Shown here: one piece after another, positions 35,182 to 45,704 of the stretch | Layout: every line of letters begins with the position of its first letter | Position numbering within the stretch: the stretch's first letter is position 1 | Assembly: GCF_015453285.1 (NCBI RefSeq) | Contig: NZ_JADLZT010000006.1 | Span: 124,001-188,000, forward strand | Direction of reading: 5' to 3' | Length of the DNA stretch: 64,000 nt | Source: Lysobacter niastensis | GTDB lineage: Bacteria; Pseudomonadota; Gammaproteobacteria; Xanthomonadales; Xanthomonadaceae | Notes under the pieces: model-generated | What the model was told of the DNA's origin: nothing | The model's input: only the letters and a program-made list of their open reading frames with translations | Database searches by the model: none | Made by a program: the position numbers and the translations under genes

Positions 35182-37521
35182 ATGGCTGCAGCGGCAGGGA
35201 CGCCGCGTTTCGGGATCGGCAGCGCTTCGGCGTTGCTCGCCGGTATCTGCGCCGGGCTGTGGTTGCCGGTGCGGCCGCCATGGCCGCTTTCGCTGCTTGC
35301 GCTGCTGGCCGGTATTGGGCTGTGGGGATGGCGCTTCACCCGGCAACCCGGTGCGCGCCGCCTGTCGGGTGCGCTGCTGCTGGGCTTCGGTCTGGCCAGC
35401 CTGCATGCCGCCCACGCACTGTGGCTTCAACTGCCGGTGTCGTGGCAGAAACACGATGCCATCGTCAGCGGGCGCATCATCGACTTGCCGGTGCATGAGC
35501 CCCGACGCACGCGCTTCCTGTTCCGTGTCGCCAGCGATGCCGCGCAGCCGGCGCGATTGCGTGGCCGGCTGCTGCGGCTGGCCTGGTACGACGACGACCC
35601 TGGCCTCCGCGCCATGATCAAGGCCGGTACGCGCTGGCGATTGCCGGTGCGCATTGGCACGCCGCGAGGACTGCGCAACCCGGGCGGGTTCGATGCCGAA
35701 AAGCACGCCATGGCGCAGCGGATCACCGCCGTCGGATACGTGCGCGAGCCATCCCTGGCGCAGGCGCTTTCGACTCCGACGGGACTCTCCGCCTGGCGCG
35801 AAACGATGTCGGAGCGGATTCGAGCCGGCGTGGCTTCGCCATCGTCCCGCTTCATTCGCGCCCTCGCGTTGGGCGACACGCGCGCATTGAACGACGCCGA
35901 CTGGAACACGCTGCGCGCCGATGGTCTGACTCACCTGATCGCGATATCCGGTTTCCATGTCGGGTTGGTGGCCGGATTCTTCGCCCTGGCGTTGAAGAGC
36001 CTGTGGTGGCTGTGGCCGGCACTCGGACGCCGCTGTCCGCGCCCGGTGGCGGCTGCAGCGGCCGCCATGTGCGGGTCGGCCGGATATGCGGTGCTGGCGG
36101 GCGCATCGCTGCCTACCGTGCGCACGATGCTGATGATCGCCGTCGTTGCGGCCGTCACGTGGTCCAGACGTCCGCGGCGGGCCATCGATACCTTGGCGCT
36201 GGTCGCGATGACGGTGCTGCTGATCGATCCGCTGGCCGTGCTGGGCGCGGGCTTCTGGCTGAGTTTCCTGGGCGTGGCGTGGCTGGTGTGGTGCCTGTCG
36301 GATGGCGTGCGCAGGCCACTGCGGGAAGCATGGAAGGAGTTCCTCGCGGCGCAGGGTGTCGCAACGCTGGGACTGCTGCCGTTGAGTGTCGTGCTGTTCG
36401 GACAGGCCTCGCTCGCGGGGCCGCTGGCCAATCTGGTGGCCGTGCCATGGTGGAGCCTGGTCGTGGTGCCGCTGTCGCTGCTGGGTACCGGCCTCGAAGC
36501 GTTGAATGCCGGTGCCGGCTCGTGGGCATGGCGAGCTGCTGCGTGGTGTTTCGACCTCAGCTGGCCGATGTTCGAACGTCTCGCCGCCAGTCCGCTGTCG
36601 CTGCTGTGGTTGCCCGAACCGGTGTGGCTGGCGCTGCCCCTGGCGATGCTCGGCGCGTTCTGGTGGTTGTTGCCGCGCGGCGCTCCGGGCAAGCCGCTGG
36701 CATTGCTCCTATGGCTGCCGTTGCTCTGGCCCGATCGGCGTCTACCCGCGCCTGGCGACGTCGAACTGACCGTGATCGATGTGGGGCAGGGGTTGTCGGT
36801 GCTGGTCCGCACCTCCCACCACGCGCTGCTGTACGACATGGGACCCGCGGTGCGGGATGGATTCGATGCCGGCGAGCGTGCCGTGGTACCGGCGCTGCAT
36901 GCGCTGGGCGTGTCGCGACTCGACCGTGCCGTCGTCAGCCATGGCGACAACGACCATGCTGGCGGGCTGGACGCGGTCCGGGCCGAGTTCCCGCTCCGGC
37001 AGGTGGCTGCGCCGGAAGGGGCGGGGGTGCCCGGAACGCAGCCTTGTCGGGCCGGGCAGGCATGGTCGTGGGATGGCGTCCGGTTCCGCTTCCTGCATCC
37101 TGATGAACACTTTCCCTACCTGGGCAACGAGGCCAGCTGCGTCCTGCGCATCGAGGGTGCGCATGGCGCCGCGCTGCTGACGGGCGATGTCGGCGAAGTC
37201 ATCGAGCGGCGCCTGTTGCGCGCCCAGCCTTCGGCACTGAAGGCGGATGTGGTGCTGGTCGCGCACCACGGCAGTGCCGGCTCGTCCGATCCGGAGTTCA
37301 TTGCCGCCACCGGTGCCCGGCAGGCCGTGGTGTCGAGCGGGTTCGGCAACCGCTTCGGCCACCCGCGTCCGGAAGTGCTTGCGCGATGGCGGCAGGCCGG
37401 CGCGGAGGTCCACGACACGGCACGGGAAGGCGCGCTCGGTATCCGGATTCAGGAAAACGGGGTGGCGGTGGAAGCGCGACGACGGGCACACCCGCGCCTA
37501 TGGGATGCCACCCGGAGGTAG
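35182..37521 (+). CDS. comEC: DNA uptake channel protein ComEC/Rec2 (779 aa)
   Basis: The protein has an N-terminal DUF4131 domain with two to three helices, then a multi-helix competence domain (about 215-480, with 'FIRALALGDTRALNDADWNTL' and 'LIAISGFHVGLVAG'). A C-terminal metallo-beta-lactamase-like domain (about 525-760) follows, with 'VDVGQGLSV'-type 'IDVGQGLSV' and 'SHGDNDHAGGLDAV' near 586. It forms the inner-membrane channel for incoming single-stranded DNA. With the pilus genes at 10-17 kb it supports natural competence. The start is 3 bases after lolD. Confidence 0.94.
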   Translation: MAAAAGTPRFGIGSASALLAGICAGLWLPVRPPWPLSLLALLAGIGLWGWRFTRQPGARRLSGALLLGFGLASLHAAHALWLQLPVSWQKHDAIVSGRIIDLPVHEPRRTRFLFRVASDAAQPARLRGRLLRLAWYDDDPGLRAMIKAGTRWRLPVRIGTPRGLRNPGGFDAEKHAMAQRITAVGYVREPSLAQALSTPTGLSAWRETMSERIRAGVASPSSRFIRALALGDTRALNDADWNTLRADGLTHLIAISGFHVGLVAGFFALALKSLWWLWPALGRRCPRPVAAAAAAMCGSAGYAVLAGASLPTVRTMLMIAVVAAVTWSRRPRRAIDTLALVAMTVLLIDPLAVLGAGFWLSFLGVAWLVWCLSDGVRRPLREAWKEFLAAQGVATLGLLPLSVVLFGQASLAGPLANLVAVPWWSLVVVPLSLLGTGLEALNAGAGSWAWRAAAWCFDLSWPMFERLAASPLSLLWLPEPVWLALPLAMLGAFWWLLPRGAPGKPLALLLWLPLLWPDRRLPAPGDVELTVIDVGQGLSVLVRTSHHALLYDMGPAVRDGFDAGERAVVPALHALGVSRLDRAVVSHGDNDHAGGLDAVRAEFPLRQVAAPEGAGVPGTQPCRAGQAWSWDGVRFRFLHPDEHFPYLGNEASCVLRIEGAHGAALLTGDVGEVIERRLLRAQPSALKADVVLVAHHGSAGSSDPEFIAATGARQAVVSSGFGNRFGHPRPEVLARWRQAGAEVHDTAREGALGIRIQENGVAVEARRRAHPRLWDATRR

Positions 37522-37586
37522 GCGATTGCGACGGCTGGGCTATCCTATCGGCCAGTTTTGATACGGCCACGGGCCGGGGGTTGCGA

Positions 37587-38225
37587 GTGCTGGAACTGGT
37601 CAAGGCCGGCGGTTGGCCGATGATTCCGCTGCTGTTGCTGTCCGTGCTGGCACTGACGCTGATCGTCGAGCGCGCCTGGACCCTGCGACGCGTCACTGTG
37701 TTACCCCCCGCGCTGGGCAAGGAAGTGCGCGCCTGGGCCTCGACCGGCAAGCTGGATCCGGCCCACATCGAGACCCTGCGCAAGACCTCGCCGCTCGGCG
37801 AACTGCTCGCCGCCGCGCTCGATGTCCGCAACCGCCCGCGTGACCAGATCCGCGAACGCATCGAGGATGTCGGCCGCCACCTGGTCCACAAGATGGAGCG
37901 CTACCTCAACACGCTCGGCACCATCGCCGCGGCCGGTCCGCTGCTGGGCCTGTTCGGTACCGTCGTCGGCATGATCCAGATGTTCCTCGGCATCCTCGAC
38001 CACGGCATCGGTGACGTGAACCAGTTGGCCGGCGGCATCGGCAAGGCGCTGGTGTGCACCGCCGCCGGCATGATCGTCGCGATCCCGGCGCTCATCGCCC
38101 ATCGCTGGTTCCGCGGCCGCATCGGCGAGTACATCGTCTCGATGGAGCACGAGGCGATCCAGCTGATGGACACCATCGACGCACGACCGCCCGCCGGCGC
38201 CGTGCGCGCGCAGAACGCGGCCTGA
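37587..38225 (+). CDS. exbB: MotA/TolQ/ExbB proton channel family protein (212 aa)
   Basis: Three membrane helices, with 'LGTIAAAGPLLGLFGTVVGMIQMF' and 'ALVCTAAGMIVAIPALIAHRWF' as the ExbB hallmark. With the ExbD-like next gene it forms a proton-driven energy transducer, probably for TonB-dependent transport. The start GTG at 37587 ('LELVKAGGWPMIPLLL') fits family N-termini. TTG at 37581 is an alternative. It is 65 bases after comEC. Confidence 0.9.
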   Translation: MLELVKAGGWPMIPLLLLSVLALTLIVERAWTLRRVTVLPPALGKEVRAWASTGKLDPAHIETLRKTSPLGELLAAALDVRNRPRDQIRERIEDVGRHLVHKMERYLNTLGTIAAAGPLLGLFGTVVGMIQMFLGILDHGIGDVNQLAGGIGKALVCTAAGMIVAIPALIAHRWFRGRIGEYIVSMEHEAIQLMDTIDARPPAGAVRAQNAA

Positions 38226-38237
38226 GGCCTGCGACCG

Positions 38238-38681
38238 ATGCGCATCCGCGACCACCGCGCCTTCGATGAGCCGGACATCAACCTGGTCCCGTTGATCGAC
38301 GTGATCCTGGTGCTGATCATTTTCTTCGTCGTCACGGCGACGTTCGACGCGCGCTCGGTGCTGAAGCTGGAGCTGCCGCGTGCCACGGGCGAGCAGGCCA
38401 GCGATCCGGTCAAGGCGCTGATCGTCCTGGTGAACGCCGACGGCCGTTACTTCGTCGACGATCGCGAAGTGCTGCGCGACGACGTCGAAACGCTCAAGGG
38501 CACCATCAGTGAGGTCGCCGGCAGCGATCGCGACCGCCCGGTACTGCTTCGCGCTGACGCTCGCACGCCCTACCAGTCCGTCGTCACCGTCTACGACGCG
38601 CTCGGGCAGCTGGGCTTCCGCCGGATCATGAGCGCGACCGCACCGCAGACCCGCGAAGGCGCTGCAGGGGCCGGCAAGTGA
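38238..38681 (+). CDS. exbD: ExbD/TolR biopolymer transport protein (147 aa)
   Basis: One N-terminal helix holds the conserved Asp in 'NLVPLIDVILVLIIFFVVTATF', the proton-carrying residue. A periplasmic ExbD/TolR domain follows ('VLLRADARTPYQSVVTVYDAL'). It works with the ExbB-like protein 12 bases upstream. Position before msbA and lpxK is the usual xanthomonad order. Its stop overlaps the msbA start (GTGA). Confidence 0.92.
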   Translation: MRIRDHRAFDEPDINLVPLIDVILVLIIFFVVTATFDARSVLKLELPRATGEQASDPVKALIVLVNADGRYFVDDREVLRDDVETLKGTISEVAGSDRDRPVLLRADARTPYQSVVTVYDALGQLGFRRIMSATAPQTREGAAGAGK

Positions 38682-40426
38682 GCGACAACGTGTCGCCCTG
38701 GAAGACCTACCGCCGCCTCACCGAGTTCGTCACTCCGTACCGCGGCATTCTTCTCGTCGCGCTGATGGGCCTGCTGATCGAGGCCGCCGCCGCCGGTGCG
38801 TTCACCTGGCTGATGAAGCACGTCGTCGACGAGACTTTCATCAGCCGTAACGACCGCCTGAAGGTGCTGCTGCCGCTGGCGATCGTCGGCATCTTCGTCG
38901 TTCGCGGCATCGCCGGCTACCTGACCGACACCTCGATGGCGCGCGCCGGGCGCAGCATTGCCCGCGACCTGCGGATCATGGTGCTCGGCAAGTACCTGCG
39001 ACTGCCGGGGCTGCGTTTCGACAGCGAGCCGGTCGGCTCGATGCTGACGCGGCTGGGTTCGGACAGCGACCAGGTGGCGCAGGCCGCGATCGACGCCGGC
39101 AAGGTGATGCTGCAGCAGTCGCTGCAGGTCGTGGCGATGCTGGCGGTCATGCTCTTTTATAGCTGGCGCGTGACGGCGGCGATCCTGCTGCTCGGTCCGG
39201 TGCTGGCGTGGATGATGGACACGGTGGGCCGGCGCTACCGCCGCATCGGTCATCGCATCCAGGAAAGCGGCGCACAGCTGCTGCAGTCGGCTGACCAGGC
39301 GCTGTCCAACCAGCAGGAGGTCAAGGTCTACGGCGCGCAGCCGACCGAGCTGGCCCGTTATCGCGGCCAGGCTGATCACCATCTCAAGCTCAGCCTGAAA
39401 GTCGAGTCGACCCGCAGCATCTCGTCGGCAGTAGTGCAGCTGGTGGGTGCGATCGGCCTGGCGCTGCTGCTGTTCTTCGCGGGGCGCGAAGCTTCGCACG
39501 GCCGCCTGACCGCGGGCGATTTCGTCGCCCTGATGACCTCGATGCTGGCGATCATTCCGGCGTTGAAGCAGCTGACCAACGTGCAGGGCATGCTCCAGCG
39601 CGGCGTGGCTTCGGCCGAGCGCCTGTTCAACGTGCTCGATGCATCGGACGAACCCGACAGCGGTACGCGCCCCCTTGATCGCGCGAAGGGCGTGATCGAG
39701 TTCCGCGACGTCGTCGCGCGCTACCCGGGCCAGCCGAAGCCGGCGCTGTCCGACATCAGCTTCGAGGCCCGGCCGGGCACGGTGACGGCCATCGTCGGCC
39801 GTTCCGGCAGCGGCAAGTCCACGCTGATCAAGCTGATTCCCCGCTTCTACGACACCGAAGCGGGGCAGATCCTGCTTGATGGCCATCCGCTCGAGGAATA
39901 CCGCCTGGCCGACCTGCGCCGCCAGATCGCGCTGGTGGGCCAGCAGGTGATGCTGTTCGACGGCACTGTCGCGGCCAACGTCGCCTACGGCGAGCTGCAG
40001 GACGCATCGCCCGAGGCACTGGAGCAGGCCGTGCGTGGCGCCAATGCGATGGAGTTTGTCGAGCACCTGCCCGAAGGCCTGCAGACCTCGATCGGCAGCA
40101 AGGGCGGGCGCCTGTCCGGCGGCCAGCGCCAGCGCCTGGCGATCGCGCGGGCCATGTTGAAGGACGCGCCGATCCTGATCCTCGACGAGGCCACCGCCGC
40201 GCTCGACACCGAGTCCGAGCGCCTGGTGCAGGACGCGCTCAACCACCTGATGCCGAACCGCACGACGCTGGTGATCGCCCATCGGTTGTCCACGATCGAG
40301 CACGCCGATCAGGTGCTGGTGCTCGACCGCGGCCGGATCGTCGAGCGCGGCACGCACTCCGAATTGCTGGCCCATGCCGGGCTGTATGCTCATCTGCATC
40401 GCATGCAGTTCCGCGAGGCGGAATGA
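38678..40426 (+). CDS. msbA: Lipid A export ATP-binding/permease MsbA (582 aa)
   Basis: A six-helix ABC exporter membrane domain (to about 320) precedes the ATPase with Walker A 'GRSGSGKST' near residue 374, '[16 protein letters not shown]', Walker B '[12 protein letters not shown]' and '[12 protein letters not shown]'. Next to lpxK and kdsB it is clearly MsbA, which flips core-lipid A across the inner membrane. It starts with GTG at 38678 and its stop overlaps lpxK. Confidence 0.96.
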   Translation: MSDNVSPWKTYRRLTEFVTPYRGILLVALMGLLIEAAAAGAFTWLMKHVVDETFISRNDRLKVLLPLAIVGIFVVRGIAGYLTDTSMARAGRSIARDLRIMVLGKYLRLPGLRFDSEPVGSMLTRLGSDSDQVAQAAIDAGKVMLQQSLQVVAMLAVMLFYSWRVTAAILLLGPVLAWMMDTVGRRYRRIGHRIQESGAQLLQSADQALSNQQEVKVYGAQPTELARYRGQADHHLKLSLKVESTRSISSAVVQLVGAIGLALLLFFAGREASHGRLTAGDFVALMTSMLAIIPALKQLTNVQGMLQRGVASAERLFNVLDASDEPDSGTRPLDRAKGVIEFRDVVARYPGQPKPALSDISFEARPGTVTAIVGRSGSGKSTLIKLIPRFYDTEAGQILLDGHPLEEYRLADLRRQIALVGQQVMLFDGTVAANVAYGELQDASPEALEQAVRGANAMEFVEHLPEGLQTSIGSKGGRLSGGQRQRLAIARAMLKDAPILILDEATAALDTESERLVQDALNHLMPNRTTLVIAHRLSTIEHADQVLVLDRGRIVERGTHSELLAHAGLYAHLHRMQFREAE

Positions 40427-41487
40427 CCGGGCCATCCAAGAACAGCTCGCGCGGGGCAGTGCCCGCCTACTGGTACGGCGACGCGCCGGTCCCACTGCTG
40501 GCCCGGCTCCTTTCCGGCATCTACGCCGCGCTGAGCGGATTGCGGCGCCGGCTCTATCTTCGCGGCTGGTTGCGCCGCCGGCATCCCGGCGTGCCGGTGA
40601 TCGTGGTGGGCAACATCACGGCGGGCGGTTCCGGCAAGACTCCGTTGACCATTGCCCTGGTGGAGCGTCTGCGGAGTGAGGGTTGGAACCCGGGCGTGGC
40701 CAGCCGTGGCTACGGACGCGACGAGCGTTCGCGTTCCCTCTGGGTGGAAGCGGGTACCGATGCTGCGAGTGCCGGTGACGAGCCGGTACTGATCGCGCGT
40801 CGCACCGGCGTGCGCATTCGTGTCGATCGCGACCGCGCTGCCGCGGCGCAGGCGCTGGCCGAGGCCGGCTGCGACGTGGTGATCTGCGACGATGGCCTGC
40901 AGCACTACCGCCTCGCGCGCGACGTCGAGATCGAAGTCGTCGACGGCCGGCGACGCTACGGAAATGGCCAGTTGCTGCCCGCAGGACCGCTGCGCGAACT
41001 GCCAGAGCGGGCGCAACGCTGCGATTTTCGTGTGGTGAACGTCGCCAACGGCGGCAACGGCAATGGCAACAGCGATACCGGCTTTGGCGAGTGGCCCATG
41101 CGGCTGCTTTCCGACCAGGCGGCGCCGCTCACCGGCGTGCGTGCGCGAAGGCTGGCGTCGTTCTCCGGGCAGCGCGTGCATGCGGTGGCCGGCATCGGCG
41201 ATCCCGAGCGCTTCTTCACGATGCTGCGCGGCTACGGCATCGCCGTCGTGCCGCACGCGTTCGCCGATCATCATCGTTACGTGGCCGAGGACTTCGAGTT
41301 CGGCAGTCCGTTGCCGGTGCTGATGACCGAAAAAGACGCGGTGAAATGCGCCGATTTCGCCAACGACCTCACCTTCAGTGTGCCGGTGCGCGGCGAATTG
41401 CCCGAGGCATTCTGGGTGTCGCTGCTGGACCGGCTTGCCCGCAAGCGCGAGTCCCTGCGCGGCGGCGACATTCCCACAGATCGATAG
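40423..41487 (+). CDS. lpxK: Tetraacyldisaccharide 4'-kinase LpxK (354 aa)
   Basis: The P-loop '[21 protein letters not shown]' near residue 60 is the unusual LpxK Walker A. 'ASRGYGRD', '[12 protein letters not shown]', '[20 protein letters not shown]' and 'MTEKDAVKC' are also typical. The enzyme adds the 4'-phosphate in lipid A synthesis at the membrane surface. It overlaps msbA by four bases. kdsB begins 12 bases later. Confidence 0.96.
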   Translation: MTGPSKNSSRGAVPAYWYGDAPVPLLARLLSGIYAALSGLRRRLYLRGWLRRRHPGVPVIVVGNITAGGSGKTPLTIALVERLRSEGWNPGVASRGYGRDERSRSLWVEAGTDAASAGDEPVLIARRTGVRIRVDRDRAAAAQALAEAGCDVVICDDGLQHYRLARDVEIEVVDGRRRYGNGQLLPAGPLRELPERAQRCDFRVVNVANGGNGNGNSDTGFGEWPMRLLSDQAAPLTGVRARRLASFSGQRVHAVAGIGDPERFFTMLRGYGIAVVPHAFADHHRYVAEDFEFGSPLPVLMTEKDAVKCADFANDLTFSVPVRGELPEAFWVSLLDRLARKRESLRGGDIPTDR

Positions 41488-41499
41488 GGAGCAGGACCC

Positions 41500-42267
41500 A
41501 TGGACGACTTCGTCGTCGCGATACCGGCACGCCATGCCGCCTCACGCCTTCCCGGCAAGCCGTTGCGCCTGCTGGCCGGAGAACCGCTGGTGCTGCACGT
41601 CGCGCGCCGCGCACTGGCCGCTGGCGCACGCGAAGTCTGGGTGGCTGCAGACGACGAGCGCATCGCGGCGGCACTGGATGGCTGCGGCGTGCGGGTCGCC
41701 ATGACGTCCACGTCGCACGCGTCCGGCACCGACCGCCTGGCCGAGTGCGCGCGCATCGCCGGATGGAGCGACGACACCGTGGTCGTGAACCTGCAGGGCG
41801 ACGAGCCGTTCGCACCAGCCGCCGGTATTCGCGCGGTTGCGGAGCTGATGCACGCCGGCACGTCCGAGATGGCGACGCTGGCAGCGCCTGTGACCGACGT
41901 CGAGACCTTGCTGGATCCCAACGCGGTCAAGCTGGTGCGTGCCGGCGACGGCCATGCGCTGTACTTCAGTCGTGCGCCGATTCCGTGGCCGCGCGACGCC
42001 TTCGCCCGCGACCGCACGCGGATGCCCGAGCATGGCGAGTGGCTGCGCCACATCGGCATCTATGGCTATCGCGCAGGCTTCCTGCAGCGCTTCACCGCGC
42101 TGCCGCCGGGCCGTCTGGAGCAGATCGAATCGCTGGAACAGCTGCGCGTGCTCGAAGCCGGTTTCCGAATCTCGGTCGGTATCACGCCGGAAGCATTCCC
42201 GCCCGGTGTCGACACGCCCGAGGACCTGGCCCGTGCCGAAGCACGCATCGCCAGTGGACATGGCTGA
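41500..42267 (+). CDS. kdsB: CMP-KDO synthetase KdsB (255 aa)
   Basis: Nucleotidyltransferase of the Kdo pathway, with '[23 protein letters not shown]' (CTP loop), '[15 protein letters not shown]', '[10 protein letters not shown]' (metal Asp) and '[15 protein letters not shown]'. It activates Kdo with CTP for LPS inner core assembly. GGGAGCAGGACCC lies before the ATG. The common Trm112/YcaR gene between lpxK and kdsB is absent here. Confidence 0.96.
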   Translation: MDDFVVAIPARHAASRLPGKPLRLLAGEPLVLHVARRALAAGAREVWVAADDERIAAALDGCGVRVAMTSTSHASGTDRLAECARIAGWSDDTVVVNLQGDEPFAPAAGIRAVAELMHAGTSEMATLAAPVTDVETLLDPNAVKLVRAGDGHALYFSRAPIPWPRDAFARDRTRMPEHGEWLRHIGIYGYRAGFLQRFTALPPGRLEQIESLEQLRVLEAGFRISVGITPEAFPPGVDTPEDLARAEARIASGHG

Positions 42268-42760
42268 GCCTGTTCCCATCCGCCTCCTCATCGTCTGCCT
42301 CGGCAATATCTGCCGCTCGCCGGTAGCCGAGGGCGTGTTGAGGCCGCGGATTGGCATGTCCACGCTGGCCGGCCGGGTGGAGCTGGATTCGGCCGGTACC
42401 GGCGACTGGCATGTCGGGCAACCGCCCGACCGCCGTGCCATCGCCAATGCGGCCGAGCATGGAGTCGACATCTCGGGACTCCGCGCGCGGCAACTGGGAG
42501 CGCAGGACTACCAGCGCTTCGATTGGCTGTTGTGCGCCGACAGGGCCAACCTTCGCGACGTGCGTGCCCGCATGCCCGCGGAATGTCATGCGCAGGCCGC
42601 GTTGCTCCTGGAATGGGCCGGCGTCGAGGCCGATGGCGAGGTTCCCGACCCCTATACCGGCGGTCCGGCCCAGTTCGAACACGTGTTCCATCTACTCGAC
42701 CGCGCCGCCGACGGCGTCATCGCGCGCCTCCGCCACGAGTACCCGGATCGCCGCAGATAG
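42260..42760 (+). CDS. Low-molecular-weight protein tyrosine phosphatase (166 aa)
   Basis: The P-loop '[10 protein letters not shown]' (residues 10-19; Cys and Arg of CX5R) and the general-acid loop 'VPDPYTGG' (Asp near 128) define the family. These enzymes dephosphorylate bacterial tyrosine kinases that control polysaccharide export, or act on arsenate. The gene overlaps kdsB by eight bases, so it is probably translated with it. No kinase gene lies nearby. The C-terminus is basic. Confidence 0.92.
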   Translation: MAEPVPIRLLIVCLGNICRSPVAEGVLRPRIGMSTLAGRVELDSAGTGDWHVGQPPDRRAIANAAEHGVDISGLRARQLGAQDYQRFDWLLCADRANLRDVRARMPAECHAQAALLLEWAGVEADGEVPDPYTGGPAQFEHVFHLLDRAADGVIARLRHEYPDRRR

Positions 42761-42932
42761 ACGGCCGTTCAGGGCGGGTTTGCCGGGGCGGTCCGATCGC
42801 GGCCGCGCCTTGTGCTGACGCATAATCGGCCCAATCCATGTCGATGCCCTCCGCCACGCACGTTGTCGCGTTTCAACCGCCATCCGTTCCGGGCGGCCGC
42901 CGGCCGGCCGTCGCAGCGGGGCGCATTCCTTC

Positions 42933-44804
42933 ATGAGCAAGCCCGAACTTCCGGCCTTCGACGGCAAGGCCTTCGCCAAGAACCTGAGCACCGCTCCCGG
43001 CGTCTACCGGATGATCGCGGACGACGAAGGCGTGCTGTACGTCGGCAAGGCGAGTGCGCTGAAGAATCGCGTCTCCAGCTATTTCAACGCGACGCCGAAG
43101 TCCGCGCGGATCATGGCGATGCTGGCGCAGACCGCGCGCATGGAGGTGACGGTCACGCGCACCGAGTCCGAAGCGCTGATCCTGGAAAACCAGCTGATCA
43201 AGTCGCTGAAGCCGCGTTACAACGTCCTGCTGCGCGACGACAAGAGCTACCCCTACGTGCTGATGACCCAGGAGCCTTGGCCTCGGATCGCCATGCATCG
43301 CGGGCCGCGTGCGGTTCCGGGACGCTACTTCGGTCCCTACGCCAGCGTCGGGGCAGTCCGCGACACCCTCAACCTGATGCACAAACTGTTCAAGCTGCGC
43401 AGTTGCGAGGACAGCGTGTTCCGCAACCGCTCGCGGCCGTGTCTCCAACACCAGATCGGTCGTTGCAGCGCGCCGTGCGTCGGCCTTGTGCCGGCGCGCG
43501 ACTATGCCGAGAGCGTGAGGCGTTCCGGGCTGTTCCTGGAAGGGCGCAGCGACGAGCTCAGCGACGAGCTGGTCAAGTCGATGGAGGCAGCCAGTGTCCG
43601 CCTGGACTTCGAAGAGGCGGCGCGGCTGCGCGACCTCGTCGCCTCGATCCGCAGCCTGCAGGCGCGGCAGTACGTGGACGGCCGCGCGGCCGACCTGGAC
43701 GTGCTCGCGATCGCCATGCAGGGGGCGTCTGCCTGCGTGCTGCTGTTGGCGTTTCGCGACGGCCGCAACCTCGGTACGCGCGCCTTCTTCCCGAAGACCA
43801 ACGGCAGCGAGAATCCGGAGGAAGTGCTGGCGGCGTTCGTATCCCAGTACTACGGCGAGCAGCAGCCTCCGGGCGAAATCGTCATCGACCGTGATATCCC
43901 GGATCGTGAGCTGATCGAGCACGCGCTGTCCGCCGCTGGCGAGCGCAAGGTGCAGCTGAAGTACAGCGTGCGCGGCGAGCGCGCCGGTTACCTCGACCTC
44001 GCTCGACGGAACGCCGAGATGTCGCTGGCCAGCGAACGCACCAGCCATGCCGCGCAACACCTCCGGGCCGACGCGCTGCGCGAAATGATGGGCATGTCGG
44101 CGTTGCCGTCGCGGATCGAATGCTTCGACATCAGCCATACGATGGGCGAGGCCACGGTGGCGTCGTGTGTCGTGTTCGATGCCGAAGGGCCAGTGCGCGG
44201 ACAATATCGCCGCTACAACATCACCGGCATCGAGCCGGGCGACGACTACGCCGCGATGCACCAGGCGATCGAACGACGGTTCCGCCGTGCGGTCGAGGAG
44301 GGCGGGGTGATGCCCGATATCCTGCTGATCGACGGCGGCGCAGGCCAGGTCGCGCAGGCTCGGGCTGCGCTTGATGATCTTGGTGTCGAAGGAGTGGCGC
44401 TGATGGGCGTCGCCAAGGGGCCGGCGCGACGCCCGGGCGACGAGGAACTCCTGCTGCCGGACGGCCGCTCGATGCGGCCGGGTGCGGATTCCCCGGCACT
44501 GCAGTTGATCCAGCAGGTCCGCGACGAGGCCCATCGTTTCGCCATCACCGGGCACCGCGGCCGCCGCCAGAAGGCGCGGAGCAGCAGCCGGCTCGAGGAT
44601 ATTCCCGGCATCGGGCCGCGCCGCCGCGCTAATCTGTTGCGGCATTTCGGCGGCCTGGGTGGCCTCAAGGCGGCGGGGGTCGAGGAGATCGCGCGGGTGG
44701 ACGGCGTCAATGCCGCCCTTGCCGAGCGCATCTATGCGACCCTGCACGGACTGGAAGCGCCAGAATCGAACGAACCGACCAGCAGTACGCGGAGCGAAGG
44801 ATGA
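42933..44804 (+). CDS. uvrC: Excinuclease ABC subunit C, UvrC (623 aa)
   Basis: The GIY-YIG nuclease domain begins 'APGVYRMIADDEGVLYVGKASALKNRV'. The UVR motif 'SDELSDELVKSMEAASVRLDFEEAARLRD' (about 205-235) binds UvrB. The RNase H-like second nuclease domain has 'ECFDISHTMGEATVASCVVF' and 'DILLIDGGAGQV'. Two helix-hairpin-helix motifs end it ('IPGIGPRRRANLLRHFG'). It makes both incisions in nucleotide excision repair. The stop overlaps pgsA (ATGA). Confidence 0.97.
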   Translation: MSKPELPAFDGKAFAKNLSTAPGVYRMIADDEGVLYVGKASALKNRVSSYFNATPKSARIMAMLAQTARMEVTVTRTESEALILENQLIKSLKPRYNVLLRDDKSYPYVLMTQEPWPRIAMHRGPRAVPGRYFGPYASVGAVRDTLNLMHKLFKLRSCEDSVFRNRSRPCLQHQIGRCSAPCVGLVPARDYAESVRRSGLFLEGRSDELSDELVKSMEAASVRLDFEEAARLRDLVASIRSLQARQYVDGRAADLDVLAIAMQGASACVLLLAFRDGRNLGTRAFFPKTNGSENPEEVLAAFVSQYYGEQQPPGEIVIDRDIPDRELIEHALSAAGERKVQLKYSVRGERAGYLDLARRNAEMSLASERTSHAAQHLRADALREMMGMSALPSRIECFDISHTMGEATVASCVVFDAEGPVRGQYRRYNITGIEPGDDYAAMHQAIERRFRRAVEEGGVMPDILLIDGGAGQVAQARAALDDLGVEGVALMGVAKGPARRPGDEELLLPDGRSMRPGADSPALQLIQQVRDEAHRFAITGHRGRRQKARSSSRLEDIPGIGPRRRANLLRHFGGLGGLKAAGVEEIARVDGVNAALAERIYATLHGLEAPESNEPTSSTRSEG

Positions 44805-45394
44805 AGTTGACGGTACCGACCATGCTGACCCTGCTGCGGATCGTGCTGATCCCGGTACTGGTTCTGGTGTTCTACCTTCCCTACAAATGGACCAATTTCG
44901 CCGCGGCTTTCATCTTCGCGCTGGCTTCGATCACCGACTGGCTGGATGGCTGGATCGCGCGCCGTTACAACCAGTATTCGGCGTTTGGCGCTTTCCTCGA
45001 TCCAGTGGCCGACAAGCTGATGGTGGCCACCGCCCTGGTGATCATCGTGCAGGGCCACCACACGGTATGGATGGCGTTGTGGGCGGCGGTCATCATCGGT
45101 CGCGAGATCGCCGTCTCGGCGTTGCGCGAGTGGATGGCGGAGCTCGGGCAGCGCGCGCGCGTCGCCGTGGCGAATGTCGGCAAGATCAAGACTGTGGTGC
45201 AGATGGTCGCACTGCTATGCCTGCTGTATTCGGTGACGCCGGATTCGCAGGCGCGTGCGGACATCTGGTTGGGTGAACAGATATTCAGGATCGGCGACTG
45301 GCTGCTTGCCGCGGCTGCGCTGCTGACGCTGTGGTCCGGATTCGAATATCTCCGGGTGGCTTGGCCAGTCTTGCGCGACGACGTCCGTTCATAG
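44801..45394 (+). CDS. pgsA: CDP-diacylglycerol--glycerol-3-phosphate 3-phosphatidyltransferase PgsA (197 aa)
   Basis: An integral membrane CDP-alcohol phosphotransferase. The catalytic motif D-G-x2-A-R-x8-G-x3-D-x3-D is complete in 'DGWIARRYNQYSAFGAFLDPVADK'. The N-terminus 'PTMLTLLRIVLIPVLVLVFYLP' and the length are typical. It makes phosphatidylglycerophosphate for PG and cardiolipin. The ATG overlaps the uvrC stop, the common uvrC-pgsA pairing, and tRNA genes follow. Confidence 0.95.
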   Translation: MKLTVPTMLTLLRIVLIPVLVLVFYLPYKWTNFAAAFIFALASITDWLDGWIARRYNQYSAFGAFLDPVADKLMVATALVIIVQGHHTVWMALWAAVIIGREIAVSALREWMAELGQRARVAVANVGKIKTVVQMVALLCLLYSVTPDSQARADIWLGEQIFRIGDWLLAAAALLTLWSGFEYLRVAWPVLRDDVRS

Positions 45395-45466
45395 AAAATG
45401 TGCGCATCGCGAACGGTGCAGTGTTCGACGGTCGATCCGGTGGTGGCACACTGGATTGGGCAGCAA

Positions 45467-45490
45467 GGAAGGTCTGGCGACGGACCTTCC
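45467..45490 (+). terminator. Hairpin between pgsA and tRNA-Gly promoter
   Basis: Perfect 8-bp stem GGAAGGTC/GACCTTCC with an 8-base loop. It lacks a T-run, so it may be a weak or factor-dependent end of the uvrC-pgsA transcript. Confidence 0.4.
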
Positions 45491-45506
45491 GGGAATGAAA
45501 AAAGTG

Positions 45507-45534
45507 TTGACACTTTTCGTTCCATGCCTAAAAT
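45507..45534 (+). promoter_or_regulatory. Sigma-70 promoter of tRNA-Gly
   Basis: TTGACA at 45507-45512 and TAAAAT at 45529-45534 are separated by 16 bases. This is the closest match to consensus found in the window. Transcription would start near 45541, six bases before the tRNA. Confidence 0.85.
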
Positions 45535-45546
45535 GTCGCTTCCTCT

Positions 45547-45622
<76 letters not shown>

Positions 45623-45628
45623 GTTTCG

Positions 45629-45660
45629 AACAAGGCCCCGTACGCGGGGCCTTGTTGTTT
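45629..45660 (+). terminator. Terminator-like hairpin after tRNA-Gly
   Basis: Perfect 12-bp stem AACAAGGCCCCG/CGGGGCCTTGTT with loop TACG, followed by GTTT. It may end the tRNA-Gly transcript ahead of tRNA-Cys. Confidence 0.7.
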
Positions 45661-45704
45661 CCGGCCCCACGCTGCGTCGGGCGCCGATTTGTGAAAGAAT
45701 CGTC

